Shown here: positions 16,896 to 24,319 of the stretch, one piece after another
How the letters are laid out: every line of letters begins with the position of its first letter
Position numbering within the stretch: the stretch's first letter is position 1
From: Lachnospiraceae bacterium
GTDB lineage: Bacteria; Bacillota; Clostridia; Lachnospirales; Lachnospiraceae
Direction of reading: 5' to 3'
Assembly (NCBI GenBank): GCA_014799465.1
Contig: JAAVHZ010000018.1
Coordinates: 1-43,661 of the forward strand
DNA length: 43,661 nucleotides
The notes under the pieces: model-generated
Database searches by the model: none
What the model was told of the DNA's origin: nothing
The model's input: the letters and a program-made list of their open reading frames with translations, nothing else
Program-made: the position numbers and the translations under genes

Positions 16896-16983
16896 GGTTC
16901 TGGGTTTCCGGCTTATAATTTGTTGCAATACTGATATATTAATCAAAATCTTCGGATTCAACCAGAAAGAAAGGAATAAACAG

Positions 16984-17922
16984 ATGGAAAATAATGATAT
17001 TGTAAAAGGTTATAAAGTATTCAATCCTGACTGGACTTGCGAGGAGTATCAATATGAAGTTGGCAAGACCTATGAAATGGATGATTCACCTGTATATTGT
17101 AGCCGGGGATTTCATTTCTGCTTGAAAGCGGCAGATTGTTTCGATTTTTTTAACTTCAATTCTGATAACAAGGTTGCAGAAGTTATCGCTCTTGGTGAAG
17201 TGGATTCAGAAGAAAATGATGATAATTCCAAGTGTTACACTAACAAGATTAAAATTGTGCGTGAAATCACATGGTATGAAGTTCTTGAACTGGTTAATAC
17301 AGGAAAGAATTGCTCAGGTTATTGCAACACCGGGGACAGGAACACCGGGAACAACAACACTGGAGAATACAACACCGGGCACATGAACACCGGGGACTTC
17401 AATACCGGGGACAGGAACATAGGGGACTTCAACACCGGGGGCTGGAACATTGGGGACAACAACACCGGGAGCAACAACACAGGGGACTGCAACGCCGGGA
17501 ACTGCAACGCTGGGGACTGGAACACCGGGAACAGGAACATAGGGGACTACAATGTTGGAGACTGGAACAAATCCTCCTTCAATACTGGCTGTTTTATGAC
17601 AGAAGAACAGAAGATTATGCTTTTCAACAAGCCTTCTGATTACACTCATGAAAATTGGTCAGACAGTGATGCAAGATGGCTGTTGAATCAGATACCAAGA
17701 AATGTTGTTGAATGGGTTTACTCAGCTGACATGTCGGATGAAGAAAAAGAAGAGCATCCAACACACGAAACAACGGGTGGTTATCTCAAAGTGCTTGATA
17801 AATCTGAATGCAGTCAGTTATGGTGGGACAGCTTGTCAGACAGTCAGAAGAACATAATCAGAAAATTACCAAACTTTGACCCTGAAATATTTAAACAGTG
17901 TACGGGTATTACGGTAGAATAA
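16984..17922 (+). CDS. DUF7666-like domain plus NTGDx pentapeptide-repeat protein
   Basis: The start is ATG 16984, with AAAGGAA about 8 bases upstream; the upstream in-frame extension to 16885 lies in the duplicated promoter-like DNA. The 312-aa protein has an N-terminal domain (about 5-100) with GYKVFNPDWTCEEYQYEVGK and SRGFHFC, resembling the phage-associated DUF7666. Twenty tandem pentapeptides follow (about 105-204), mostly N-[TIA]-G-x-x, then a C-terminal domain (about 205-312) with HENWSDSDARWLLNQIP. The repeats should fold as a beta-helix. The architecture is typical of phage or mobile-element genes, and the role is unknown. The repeat DNA is clearly more GC-rich than its surroundings. 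Confidence 0.75.
   Translation: MENNDIVKGYKVFNPDWTCEEYQYEVGKTYEMDDSPVYCSRGFHFCLKAADCFDFFNFNSDNKVAEVIALGEVDSEENDDNSKCYTNKIKIVREITWYEVLELVNTGKNCSGYCNTGDRNTGNNNTGEYNTGHMNTGDFNTGDRNIGDFNTGGWNIGDNNTGSNNTGDCNAGNCNAGDWNTGNRNIGDYNVGDWNKSSFNTGCFMTEEQKIMLFNKPSDYTHENWSDSDARWLLNQIPRNVVEWVYSADMSDEEKEEHPTHETTGGYLKVLDKSECSQLWWDSLSDSQKNIIRKLPNFDPEIFKQCTGITVE
17296..17595 (+). repeat. 15-base tandem repeats encoding NTGDx pentapeptides
   Basis: About 20 units of 15 bases, with core AACACCGGGGAC, run through the middle of the pentapeptide gene. Third-base variation is low, so the array probably expands and contracts by slippage or recombination. All other long frames here are shadows of this array. Confidence 0.85.
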
Positions 17923-17964
17923 GTCTGGGGAAAGAGGAGAAAGAAAATATAGAATGAAGTGTAA

Positions 17965-18004
17965 AGATACAAAAGAGAAGTTAATAAAAAAATTTGACAT
18001 ACAT
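17965..18004 (+). repeat. Right copy of the duplication flanking the pentapeptide gene
   Basis: The 18-base block (17965-17982) and 23-base block (17982-18004) from 16786-16895 are fused here, sharing one T. The missing middle portion corresponds to the 3' half of the broken mini-gene. The last bases hold the -35 of the ABC-F leader promoter. Confidence 0.8.
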
Positions 18005-18022
18005 AGTACTGTATGATACACT
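17994..18022 (+). promoter_or_regulatory. Promoter of the ABC-F leader transcript
   Basis: TTGACA (17994-17999), a 17-base spacer and TACACT (18017-18022) preceded by TGA form an extended -10 promoter. The transcript would start near 18030 and run through a leader of about 230 bases before the ABC-F gene. The -35 comes from the duplicated 23-base block. Confidence 0.55.
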
Positions 18023-18054
18023 TAAAACCATAAATATAAGAAAGTGGTGAAAGA

Positions 18055-18081
18055 ATGTTAATATATTCATGCAGACAATAA
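18055..18081 (+). CDS. Putative 8-codon leader peptide (MLIYSCRQ)
   Basis: ATG 18055 opens an 8-codon frame ending at TAA 18079. A weak GGTGA site lies about 5 bases upstream. It lies about 25 bases into the predicted leader RNA of an ABC-F gene and is followed by hairpins and an intrinsic terminator. That is the arrangement of ribosome-stalling leader peptides controlling antibiotic-resistance ABC-F genes. Part of the peptide's coding sequence, AATATATTC (18060-18068), pairs with GAATATATT (18133-18141). Such a short frame could be chance. Confidence 0.4.
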   Translation: MLIYSCRQ

Positions 18082-18205
18082 TTTTATAGTTCGGAAAGCA
18101 CTGATTGTTATAATCAGTATTTCTGTATGCAGGAATATATTCATTCATCTTAATATCATATATGCAGATGCCATATTATCATTATGGTATATTAATTGCT
18201 ATTTT

Positions 18206-18240
18206 GGGTGCAGGATTATATTTCTGCACCCTGTTTTTGT
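18206..18240 (+). terminator. Terminator in the ABC-F leader (attenuator candidate)
   Basis: GGGTGCAG (18206-18213) pairs perfectly with CTGCACCC (18224-18231), followed by GTTTTTG (18232-18239). It lies about 180 bases after the promoter and 29 bases before the ABC-F start. Upstream leader hairpins include ACTGATT/AATCAGT (18100-18118). No obvious antiterminator complementary to the terminator arm was found by eye. Confidence 0.7.
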
Positions 18241-18268
18241 ATTAGTAATTAATTTGTGAAAGGTGATG

Positions 18269-19753
18269 ATGGAAGTTATGGCAGAAATAAGAGTTGACAA
18301 TCTGACATTTGAAAATGTGTTTGACAGTGTTTCATTTTCCGTAGATTCCGATTGGAAACTGGGACTTATCGGCAGAAATGGTAAAGGGAAAACTACATTT
18401 TTACGGTTGCTTATGGGGAAATATGAGTATCGGGGAAATATTTATTCAGCCATTCCGTTCAGGTATTTTCCAGTGTCTGTGCCGGTTGAGGCTTGGAATG
18501 AAAATGTAATTGATTTAATGGAAAAAGAATTTCCAGATTATGAGTTATGGCGTGTTATAAGTGAACTGGGAAGTCTTGGCATGGAAGCAGATATTTTGTA
18601 CAGAACGTTTGGTACACTTAGTTTTGGAGAACGTACCAGAGTTATGCTGGCTTTTTTATTTGCGTATGAAAATAATTTTCTTTTATTAGATGAACCGACT
18701 AACCATCTGGATATGGAGACAAAAGATTTGCTAAAAGAATATCTGCAGAAGAAAAAGGGATTTATATTAGTTTCCCATGAAAGAGACTTGCTTGATTCAT
18801 GTGTTAATCACATACTTGCAATAAACAGATGCAGTATAACTATATCTAAAGGTAATTTCAGCACATGGATGAGTAATAAAGAGCGACAGGATGTATATGA
18901 GCTGTCAAAAAATGAAAATTTGAAAAAGGACATAAAGAGGCTGGAAAATGCAGCAAGACAGTCCTCCGTGTGGGCAGACAAGGTGGAAGGAACGAAAATA
19001 GGTTTTAACCCGATAAAAGAGGACAGAAATATAGGTTCAAGGGCTTATATTGGGGAAAAGTCGAGGCGTATGCAGCAGAGAAGAAAAAATCTTGAAAAAA
19101 GGCAACTAAAACAGATTGAGGAAAAGAAAGGGCTGCTAAAAGATATTGAACACGAGATTGACTTAAAAATGTTTCCGCTGTTATACCATGCACAGACATT
19201 GGCAAGAATTGAGTCAGTTGGAATGATGTTTGATGGAAGAACGGTGTGCAAAGATATATCTTTTGACATAAAAAACGGTGAAAGGGTATTACTGAATGGA
19301 AAAAACGGATGTGGGAAGTCAAGCATTATAAAAGCCATACTTGGAGAAACTGCACCGGCAGAAGGAAAAATTACTGTTGGGGGTGGTGTATCTATATCAT
19401 ATGTACCGCAGGATGCTTCCGGTCTTAAGGGTAAATTAAAGGATTTTGCACAAAGGCGTAATGTGGAACTCTCAATTTTTATGTCTGTTCTAAGACAGAT
19501 GGACTTTGAAAGAATGCAGTTTGAAAAGGATATAAGTGAATATTCGGATGGTCAGAAGAAAAAGGTTATGATTGCGGCGAGTCTGTGTACAAAGGCTCAT
19601 CTTTATATATGGGATGAGCCCTTGAATTATATAGATGTATTTTCCAGAATGCAGATAGAAAGGCTTATACTTAAATTTCAACCTACACTGCTTTTTGTGG
19701 AGCATGACCGATATTTTCAAAAGAATATTGCCACAAAAGTAGTTGAACTTTAA
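18269..19753 (+). CDS. ABC-F ATPase, Lsa/Vga-type ribosome protection candidate
   Basis: This is a soluble protein of about 494 aa with two ABC ATPase domains and no membrane domain. The first domain has GRNGKGKTT, the signature LSFGERTR and FLLLDEPTNHLD; the second has GKNGCGKSS, the weak signature YSDGQKKK and LYIWDEPLNYID. The linker (about 195-300) contains basic helices KSRRMQQRRKNLEKRQ that would reach the ribosomal P site. The opening VDSDWKLGLIGRNGKGKTT and the size fit the Lsa/Vga/CplR type, which dislodges lincosamide, streptogramin A and pleuromutilin antibiotics. AAAGG precedes several possible starts (GTG 18263, ATG 18266, 18269, 18278). The leader with attenuator favours a drug-inducible gene. 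It ends 2 bases from the convergent degV-type gene. Confidence 0.85.
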   Translation: MEVMAEIRVDNLTFENVFDSVSFSVDSDWKLGLIGRNGKGKTTFLRLLMGKYEYRGNIYSAIPFRYFPVSVPVEAWNENVIDLMEKEFPDYELWRVISELGSLGMEADILYRTFGTLSFGERTRVMLAFLFAYENNFLLLDEPTNHLDMETKDLLKEYLQKKKGFILVSHERDLLDSCVNHILAINRCSITISKGNFSTWMSNKERQDVYELSKNENLKKDIKRLENAARQSSVWADKVEGTKIGFNPIKEDRNIGSRAYIGEKSRRMQQRRKNLEKRQLKQIEEKKGLLKDIEHEIDLKMFPLLYHAQTLARIESVGMMFDGRTVCKDISFDIKNGERVLLNGKNGCGKSSIIKAILGETAPAEGKITVGGGVSISYVPQDASGLKGKLKDFAQRRNVELSIFMSVLRQMDFERMQFEKDISEYSDGQKKKVMIAASLCTKAHLYIWDEPLNYIDVFSRMQIERLILKFQPTLLFVEHDRYFQKNIATKVVEL

Positions 19754-19755
19754 GT

Positions 19756-20640
19756 TTACACATCATATTTTTTTATAAATGCGACACCCAGAGGATATGG
19801 ACCGGTGTGGCAACCTATAGTAGTGCCTATACGTGATTCAACATTATGGGTACATTTAATGGGAAGAGACTCTTCAAGAAGATTTTCAAAATTTTCAGCT
19901 TCCTCAAGTTCAAAACCCGTTCCGACAAGAAAGTTATAGTCGTTGTAGTTAAGGTGATTTTCTGAAAAATATTTATCAATCAGTTTTACAAGATTTTTTT
20001 TGGCTTTCTGTCTGGTGCGGGTTATTCCTCCAAGGGAAATGTCTCCGTCTAACATTATTATCAGAGGTTTTATGCCCAGTTTATCTCCGGCTATGGTTGC
20101 AAGTTTTCCGATTCGACCATTTTTTATAAGGTATTCAAGCGAGCCGACAGTAAAATATATTCGACCGGTTTTTTTAATATTTTCTATGTGATATAAGGCT
20201 TCTGACAGCGTAAGTCCGTTGTCCCTCATGCGTACAGTTTCGTTTACAAGAAGTGCTTCTGACATAGTGTTGAGTGTAGAATCTACTATTTCAATCTGAG
20301 CATCAGGATGTGTTTCCAGTATTTCATCCTTTGCCATACATGCACTGTTATATGAACCGCTGAATTTTGAAGTTATGCATATGCATATTATAGGGGTATT
20401 GCTTTCTACAAAGGGCATAAATGCTTCAATATAATCACCGGACGAGGGAAGGGAAGATTTTGGAATCTCATGGTTTTCTGCCATTCTGCGATAAAAATCA
20501 TCATGGCTTATACCAGTACCCTCTTTAACATAATTTTCACCGTCAAAGGTGACATAAAAAGATACAATTTTAATATTATTTCTCTTAACATATTCAGGTA
20601 ACAAGTCACAAGCACCATCACTTATAATCTGGAAATTCAT
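19756..20640 (-). CDS. DegV-family fatty-acid-binding protein
   Basis: The 294-aa protein starts with NFQIISDGACDLLPEYVK and has CITSKFSGSYNSACMAKDE and GRIGKLATIAGDKLGIKPLI, the hallmarks of the DegV family. Members bind long-chain fatty acids; those studied (FakB) present exogenous fatty acid to the kinase FakA for entry into phospholipids. The family N-domain serine/threonine region is SDGACDL, where many members have SDST. SD GAAAGGAG is upstream of the start on the minus strand with a slightly long spacing. It converges with the ABC-F gene with no terminator in the 2-base gap. Confidence 0.9.
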   Translation of the reverse strand: MNFQIISDGACDLLPEYVKRNNIKIVSFYVTFDGENYVKEGTGISHDDFYRRMAENHEIPKSSLPSSGDYIEAFMPFVESNTPIICICITSKFSGSYNSACMAKDEILETHPDAQIEIVDSTLNTMSEALLVNETVRMRDNGLTLSEALYHIENIKKTGRIYFTVGSLEYLIKNGRIGKLATIAGDKLGIKPLIIMLDGDISLGGITRTRQKAKKNLVKLIDKYFSENHLNYNDYNFLVGTGFELEEAENFENLLEESLPIKCTHNVESRIGTTIGCHTGPYPLGVAFIKKYDV

Positions 20641-20766
20641 AATAATTGCAGGCTCCTTTCAAATATTGGTATTTTGTATAATAATTAGTTGTGATTTACA
20701 AATAACAAGATATAGTTTTTAATACCACATATAATAACATATATATTAGTAAATTAAAAGATTAAA

Positions 20767-20795
20767 TTGCTAATATTTGTAAAATGTAGTATATT
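20767..20795 (+). promoter_or_regulatory. Promoter for the DUF2156 operon
   Basis: TTGCTA (20767-20772), a 17-base spacer and TATATT (20790-20795). The predicted start near 20802 lies just before a large leader hairpin. Confidence 0.5.
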
Positions 20796-20812
20796 AATAA
20801 TTATAGTTTAGC

Positions 20813-20898
20813 CATACAAGAGTTGTACAATTCATTTTAGACGGTAAACTTCTGAATGAATGGAGTTGTTTAGCCGGTTGTACAGCTCTTTCTGTATG
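20813..20898 (+). ncRNA. Structured leader RNA upstream of the DUF2156 gene
   Basis: This is a long imperfect stem: CATAC/GTATG, AGAG/CTCT and TTGTACAA/TTGTACAG (with a G-U) pair 20813-20830 with 20878-20898. An inner stem, ATTCATT/AATGAAT (20830-20836 with 20855-20861), and unpaired GTTGTTTAGCCGG make it branch-like. It lies directly after a promoter and about 75 bases before the gene. No T-run follows. It matches no riboswitch class that I can recognise. Apart from this element and the flanking promoters, I see nothing else in the 335-base gap between the divergent genes. Confidence 0.45.
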
Positions 20899-20975
20899 AT
20901 TTAATAAGTTAAATATATTACTAAAGCACACTTTAGTATCTGAATAAATATTGTATAGTAAGGAAATTGAAAGGC

Positions 20976-21890
20976 ATGGTGACTGCTATGGGTGAGCTTG
21001 TATGGAAAGCACCAGAGATAAATGATATAGAATGGATTAGAAAACTGACTGAAAGCAGCCGTAGTATTGGCAGTGATACTTCTTATGTGAATATATTTCT
21101 ACTTAGGCATAAATATGATATAGAGATTTGTTTTTACAAGACATTTTTATTAAGGCGGTATAACGGAAAGGCAGGAAGAGCCGGATATGGATATCCGATA
21201 GGAAACGGTGATATAAGAGAGGCACTAAAAATACTTGAAAAAGATGCACTTTCAAGAGGAGAGAAGTTAATGTTCTGCCTGCTTGATGAAAGGCAGAAAG
21301 AAATAATTGAGAAAGAATACTCCGGTATGATGTCATTTGAAAGTTATGCCGGTAACAGTGATTACATTTATAACCAACAGGAACTGGCATTACTAAAGGG
21401 TAATAAATATCATAAGAAAAAAAATCATGTATCACGGTTTGAAAGAAAATTTTCTGATTTCAGACTTGAACTTATAGATGAAATTAATAAGTATGATGCA
21501 GTAAATGTTGCGAAGATGTGGTATATGGAAAGAATGGATAAGAGTACAATGCAGAAATCTGCAGAATTTGCTGCTATATCAGAATCAGTGGAATATTTTG
21601 ATAAGCTGAATCTTTCAGGTGCTATATTATATGTAAATGAAAATCCCGTAGCTATGACTATGGCATCAGCCATAAATGGAAAGGCATGTGATATTCATTT
21701 TGAAAAAGCTATAGGAGGATATGCGGACAATGGGGCATATGCTGCCATTAACCAAAAATTTGCAAGATGCCTGGATGAATATGAGTATATTAACAGGGAA
21801 GAGGATATCGGTATAGAAGGTTTAAGAAAAGCAAAAATGTCATACCATCCTGTTATACTGTTAAAAAAATATACCGGAATAAAGATTTAA
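20976..21890 (+). CDS. DUF2156 (phosphatidylglycerol lysyltransferase-like) protein
   Basis: This soluble protein of about 304 aa has the two-lobed GNAT-like fold of the MprF C-terminal domain family. The conserved ending YINREEDIGIEGLRKAKMSYHPV is intact, and FERKFSDFRLELID and GAILYVNENPVAMTMAS belong to the core. No membrane domain is present, so it is not a full lipid flippase-synthase. It may transfer an aminoacyl or acyl group. TAAGGAAA lies 9 bases before ATG 20976; ATG 20988 is an alternative. The YkgJ-like gene follows after 16 bases and probably shares the transcript. Confidence 0.85.
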   Translation: MVTAMGELVWKAPEINDIEWIRKLTESSRSIGSDTSYVNIFLLRHKYDIEICFYKTFLLRRYNGKAGRAGYGYPIGNGDIREALKILEKDALSRGEKLMFCLLDERQKEIIEKEYSGMMSFESYAGNSDYIYNQQELALLKGNKYHKKKNHVSRFERKFSDFRLELIDEINKYDAVNVAKMWYMERMDKSTMQKSAEFAAISESVEYFDKLNLSGAILYVNENPVAMTMASAINGKACDIHFEKAIGGYADNGAYAAINQKFARCLDEYEYINREEDIGIEGLRKAKMSYHPVILLKKYTGIKI

Positions 21891-21906
21891 TGAAAGGAAT
21901 AGTATC

Positions 21907-22413
21907 ATGTTATCAAATATTTTATCCAAAGAGGAGTGTGCTTCATGCAGATTCTGCTGTTCATTCAGAAGACAGAGTGCATGGGAGACACCATTATTTA
22001 CTAAAGAAAAGATTGATGAATTAAAGAAAAAGTATGGAGAGTTTGATGTGAAAAAATATGGAGACAGCTATACTTTGGAACTCAGTAATATATATAAGAC
22101 AGACTCTGAGGATGAAGAGGCACCGTGTCCATTTCTGGATGTGCAAAAGGGGTGTATATTAAGTGAAGAGGATAAGCCATTTGATTGTAAAATATGGCCA
22201 TTAAGGGTAATGGAGAATAACGGCAGACGGCAGATTGTACTCACTCCTACCTGTCCGTCAATTAATAAAAAACCTGTTGATGAAGTAAAGAAAATGGTTA
22301 AAGGAGGATTGGGACAAAAGATATTTGAATATGCAGATAATATGCCTGATATGGTCAAAGAGTATAGAGAAAGTTATATATATATAACAGATAAAGAGGA
22401 TGGCAAGACTTAA
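21907..22413 (+). CDS. YkgJ-family cysteine-cluster protein
   Basis: The 168-aa protein opens with CASCRFCCSF (CxxCxxCC) and has further cysteines in PCPFL, GCIL, FDCKIWPLRV and TPTCPS. This is the pattern of the YkgJ (Fe/Zn-chelating) family, thought to bind a metal centre. AAAGGAA precedes ATG 21907. The stop codon overlaps the end of the convergent bioY by 4 bases. The family's exact activity is not settled; partnership with the upstream DUF2156 protein is suggested only by the shared operon. Confidence 0.85.
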   Translation: MLSNILSKEECASCRFCCSFRRQSAWETPLFTKEKIDELKKKYGEFDVKKYGDSYTLELSNIYKTDSEDEEAPCPFLDVQKGCILSEEDKPFDCKIWPLRVMENNGRRQIVLTPTCPSINKKPVDEVKKMVKGGLGQKIFEYADNMPDMVKEYRESYIYITDKEDGKT

Positions 22414-22958
22414 ATATTAATGTATTTTCCTAATCTTTTTGATACTAATAATGCAAATGAAATCTTAATGATATCAGGTATAATAAATGGAAATACACAC
22501 CAACTAAGAACAGTACCAATACTTATGGAGCTGTCTGCTTTTAAATATACTGTGATAAACCATATGGTGCCAAATGCATAACATACAAAAAGTCCTGTAA
22601 TCATGGCGGTTATCATAACAGGTGTTTTTGTTCCGAAAAGTCTTGTTATAAGCCATACAACAAGCGAGGAAAACAGAAAACCGATGATATATCCGCCTGT
22701 ATTGCCTAATAATTTCCCAAAGCCTCCGGAAAATCCGGAAAAGACAGGGAGTCCCACTGCACCAAGAAGTATGTAGACAAGTATGGATATAGTACTGCGT
22801 TTGCCGCCAAGCATACATATAGTGGCAAATATGGCAAATGTCTGTAATGTGAAAGGTATGGGTGTTGGTATTGATATCCATGAGCATATGGCAATAAGTG
22901 CGGTAAAAAGACTTATGTAAGTTATATCATTGATTCCCAAATTTTTTTTATTATTCAT
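22410..22958 (-). CDS. bioY: Biotin transporter BioY (ECF S component)
   Basis: BioY is the biotin-binding membrane subunit that works with the ECF energising module EcfA/A'/T, or slowly alone. The 182-aa protein has about six helices. It carries YISLFTALIAICSWISIPTPIPFTLQTF near the start and LLGAVGLPVFSGFSGGFGKLLGNTGGYIIGF, the family signature. The frame opens upstream at 23000, but ACGGAGAAC lies before ATG 22958, which gives the normal N-terminus. No EcfAT genes lie nearby, so it presumably shares a distant module. I could not recognise a BirA operator in its upstream DNA. Confidence 0.93.
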   Translation of the reverse strand: MNNKKNLGINDITYISLFTALIAICSWISIPTPIPFTLQTFAIFATICMLGGKRSTISILVYILLGAVGLPVFSGFSGGFGKLLGNTGGYIIGFLFSSLVVWLITRLFGTKTPVMITAMITGLFVCYAFGTIWFITVYLKADSSISIGTVLSWCVFPFIIPDIIKISFALLVSKRLGKYINI

Positions 22959-23046
22959 TTTAGTTCTCCGTTTGATATCTTCATGTAATAGCAGCGACAA
23001 TTTAGTTTAGTTGAGATTATATAATAATAAAAGGAAATAGTAAAGA

Positions 23047-23661
23047 ATGAAATACAAATATTATATGCTTAATAAGCCGGCAGGCTGTATAACAGCTAAA
23101 AGGGACAGCAGGCATAAAGTGGTAATGGAATATATGGAAGATGCAGATGGTGACAATTTGAATCCGGTGGGCAGACTTGATAAAGATACAGAGGGTCTGC
23201 TGTTTGTTACAAATGATGGAAAGTGGAACCAATTACTTATGTCACCCCAAAATCATGTTAAAAAGAAATATTATTTTGTGGGAATGGGAAAACTTGATTC
23301 TGAGAAAATAAACAGATTGAAAAGTGGTGTAATACTAAGAGGAGAAAGTGTGCCATGTAAAGCAATTGATGTAGAAGTAACAGATAATAAGGTATTAGCT
23401 GATGTGTTGCATATTTTTAATGGTAAAAGAACATCACGCTTATATAAAAATAAAGATACACATCCGGTGGTTATGGGAAATATAATTATTACTGAAGGCA
23501 GAAAACATCAGGTGAAAAGAATGCTAAAGGCGGCAGGATGCTATGTAATATATTTAAAAAGGACAGAAATCGGCAATGTAAAGCTGGATGATACGTTACG
23601 TCCCGGTGGATATAGAGAACTTACATCTGATGAGGTGAACTCATTTTACTCTCATGGTTGA
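23047..23661 (+). CDS. RsuA-family rRNA pseudouridine synthase
   Basis: The enzyme isomerises uridine to pseudouridine in rRNA. The 204-aa protein begins YYMLNKPAGCITAKRD and has the catalytic-aspartate motif NPVGRLDKDTEGLLFVTNDG (D near residue 42) and ITEGRKHQVKRMLKAAG. It lacks the N-terminal S4 RNA-binding domain of typical RsuA/RluB proteins (about 230-250 aa), so it belongs to the short form common in Firmicutes. AAAGGAAA precedes ATG 23047. The target position in rRNA cannot be told from sequence. Confidence 0.9.
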   Translation: MKYKYYMLNKPAGCITAKRDSRHKVVMEYMEDADGDNLNPVGRLDKDTEGLLFVTNDGKWNQLLMSPQNHVKKKYYFVGMGKLDSEKINRLKSGVILRGESVPCKAIDVEVTDNKVLADVLHIFNGKRTSRLYKNKDTHPVVMGNIIITEGRKHQVKRMLKAAGCYVIYLKRTEIGNVKLDDTLRPGGYRELTSDEVNSFYSHG

Positions 23662-23694
23662 AGATTATCGTGGGAGTAAAATAATAAAAATATA

Positions 23695-23723
23695 TTGACA
23701 CCGGATTTTTTTTATGGCATAAT
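23695..23723 (+). promoter_or_regulatory. Promoter of the NAD operon
   Basis: TTGACA (23695-23700), a 17-base spacer and CATAAT (23718-23723). This is one of the strongest promoters in the window. The start site near 23730 falls inside a perfect palindrome (separate feature), so a bound repressor would block it. Confidence 0.75.
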
Positions 23724-23724
23724 C

Positions 23725-23745
23725 TTATTATCAAAATGATAATAA
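23725..23745 (+). promoter_or_regulatory. Palindromic operator candidate at the NAD operon start site
   Basis: TTATTATC-N5-GATAATAA is a perfect 8-bp inverted repeat placed directly after the -10. The operon encodes a NrtR-like Nudix/winged-helix protein, and NrtR factors control NAD genes and respond to ADP-ribose. NrtR is therefore the first candidate ligand for this site, by inference. I found no second copy of this palindrome in the window. Confidence 0.6.
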
Positions 23746-23796
23746 CAGAAAAATAAAGCAGATTTATACCATATAGTGGTAGAAAGTGAGGATTTT

Positions 23797-24318
23797 ATGG
23801 AGAAGAGCGTTCTTGTAGTAGTAGATATGCAGAAAGATTTTATCGATGGAGCATTAGGCACAAAAGAGGCGGTAGCGATTGTACAAAATGTAGCGGATAA
23901 AATAAGAAATTTTGATGGCGAAATAGTTTTTACCAGAGATACACATTTTGAAAATTATATGGAGACACAAGAAGGAAAAAAACTTCCTGTACCACATTGT
24001 ATTAAAGGAACAGACGGATGGCAGATAGCAGATGAGTTAAAAGCATTAATGGCAGAAGATACAAAAATATTTGACAAACCTGCATTCGGTTCAGTTGAAC
24101 TGGCAGAATACCTTTCAGATAATAGTGAATTGGAAACAGTTGAACTTGTAGGGCTTTGTACTGATATCTGTGTTATATCAAATGCAATGCTTATAAAAGC
24201 ATTTATGCCTGAAGTTAATGTAGTGGTAGATGAAAAATGCTGTGCAGGAGTAACACCTGAAAGCCATAGTAATGCACTTGAAGCTATGAAAATGTGTCAA
24301 ATAGAAGTGGAGGATTAA
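23797..24318 (+). CDS. pncA: Nicotinamidase-like cysteine hydrolase
   Basis: It is expected to deamidate nicotinamide to nicotinate, or act on a related amide. The 173-aa protein has the triad of the isochorismatase/nicotinamidase fold: D in VVDMQKDFIDG, K in PHCIKGTDGW and C in GLCTDICVISN. A metal-site RDTH and the segment ENYMETQEGKKLPVPHC resemble nicotinamidases rather than isochorismatases. The frame opens at GTG 23776, but GTGAGG before ATG 23797 sets the start. It is the first gene of the NAD operon, 1 base from the next. Confidence 0.85.
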   Translation: MEKSVLVVVDMQKDFIDGALGTKEAVAIVQNVADKIRNFDGEIVFTRDTHFENYMETQEGKKLPVPHCIKGTDGWQIADELKALMAEDTKIFDKPAFGSVELAEYLSDNSELETVELVGLCTDICVISNAMLIKAFMPEVNVVVDEKCCAGVTPESHSNALEAMKMCQIEVED

Positions 24319-24319
24319 T

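Noticed and set aside
16885-16919. TTGACA plus TATAAT as a normal promoter for the pentapeptide gene
   Set aside because: The spacing is 23 bases, too long for a standard promoter; the corresponding -10 of the duplicate copy is altered here.
16885-16983. 33-residue N-terminal extension of the pentapeptide protein
   Set aside because: It lies in the duplicated TTGACA-containing DNA without SD, while ATG 16984 has AAAGGAA and starts the recognised domain.
17296-17595. Tandem repeats considered as a CRISPR array
   Set aside because: Units are 15 bases, contiguous and in frame with a protein; there are no unique spacers and no cas genes.
17310-17649. Several long frames on both strands in the pentapeptide array, rich in Val-Pro or His-Arg-Gly
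   Set aside because: Any 15-base repeat without stop codons is open in all frames; only the frame with NTGDx units has flanking domains and an SD.
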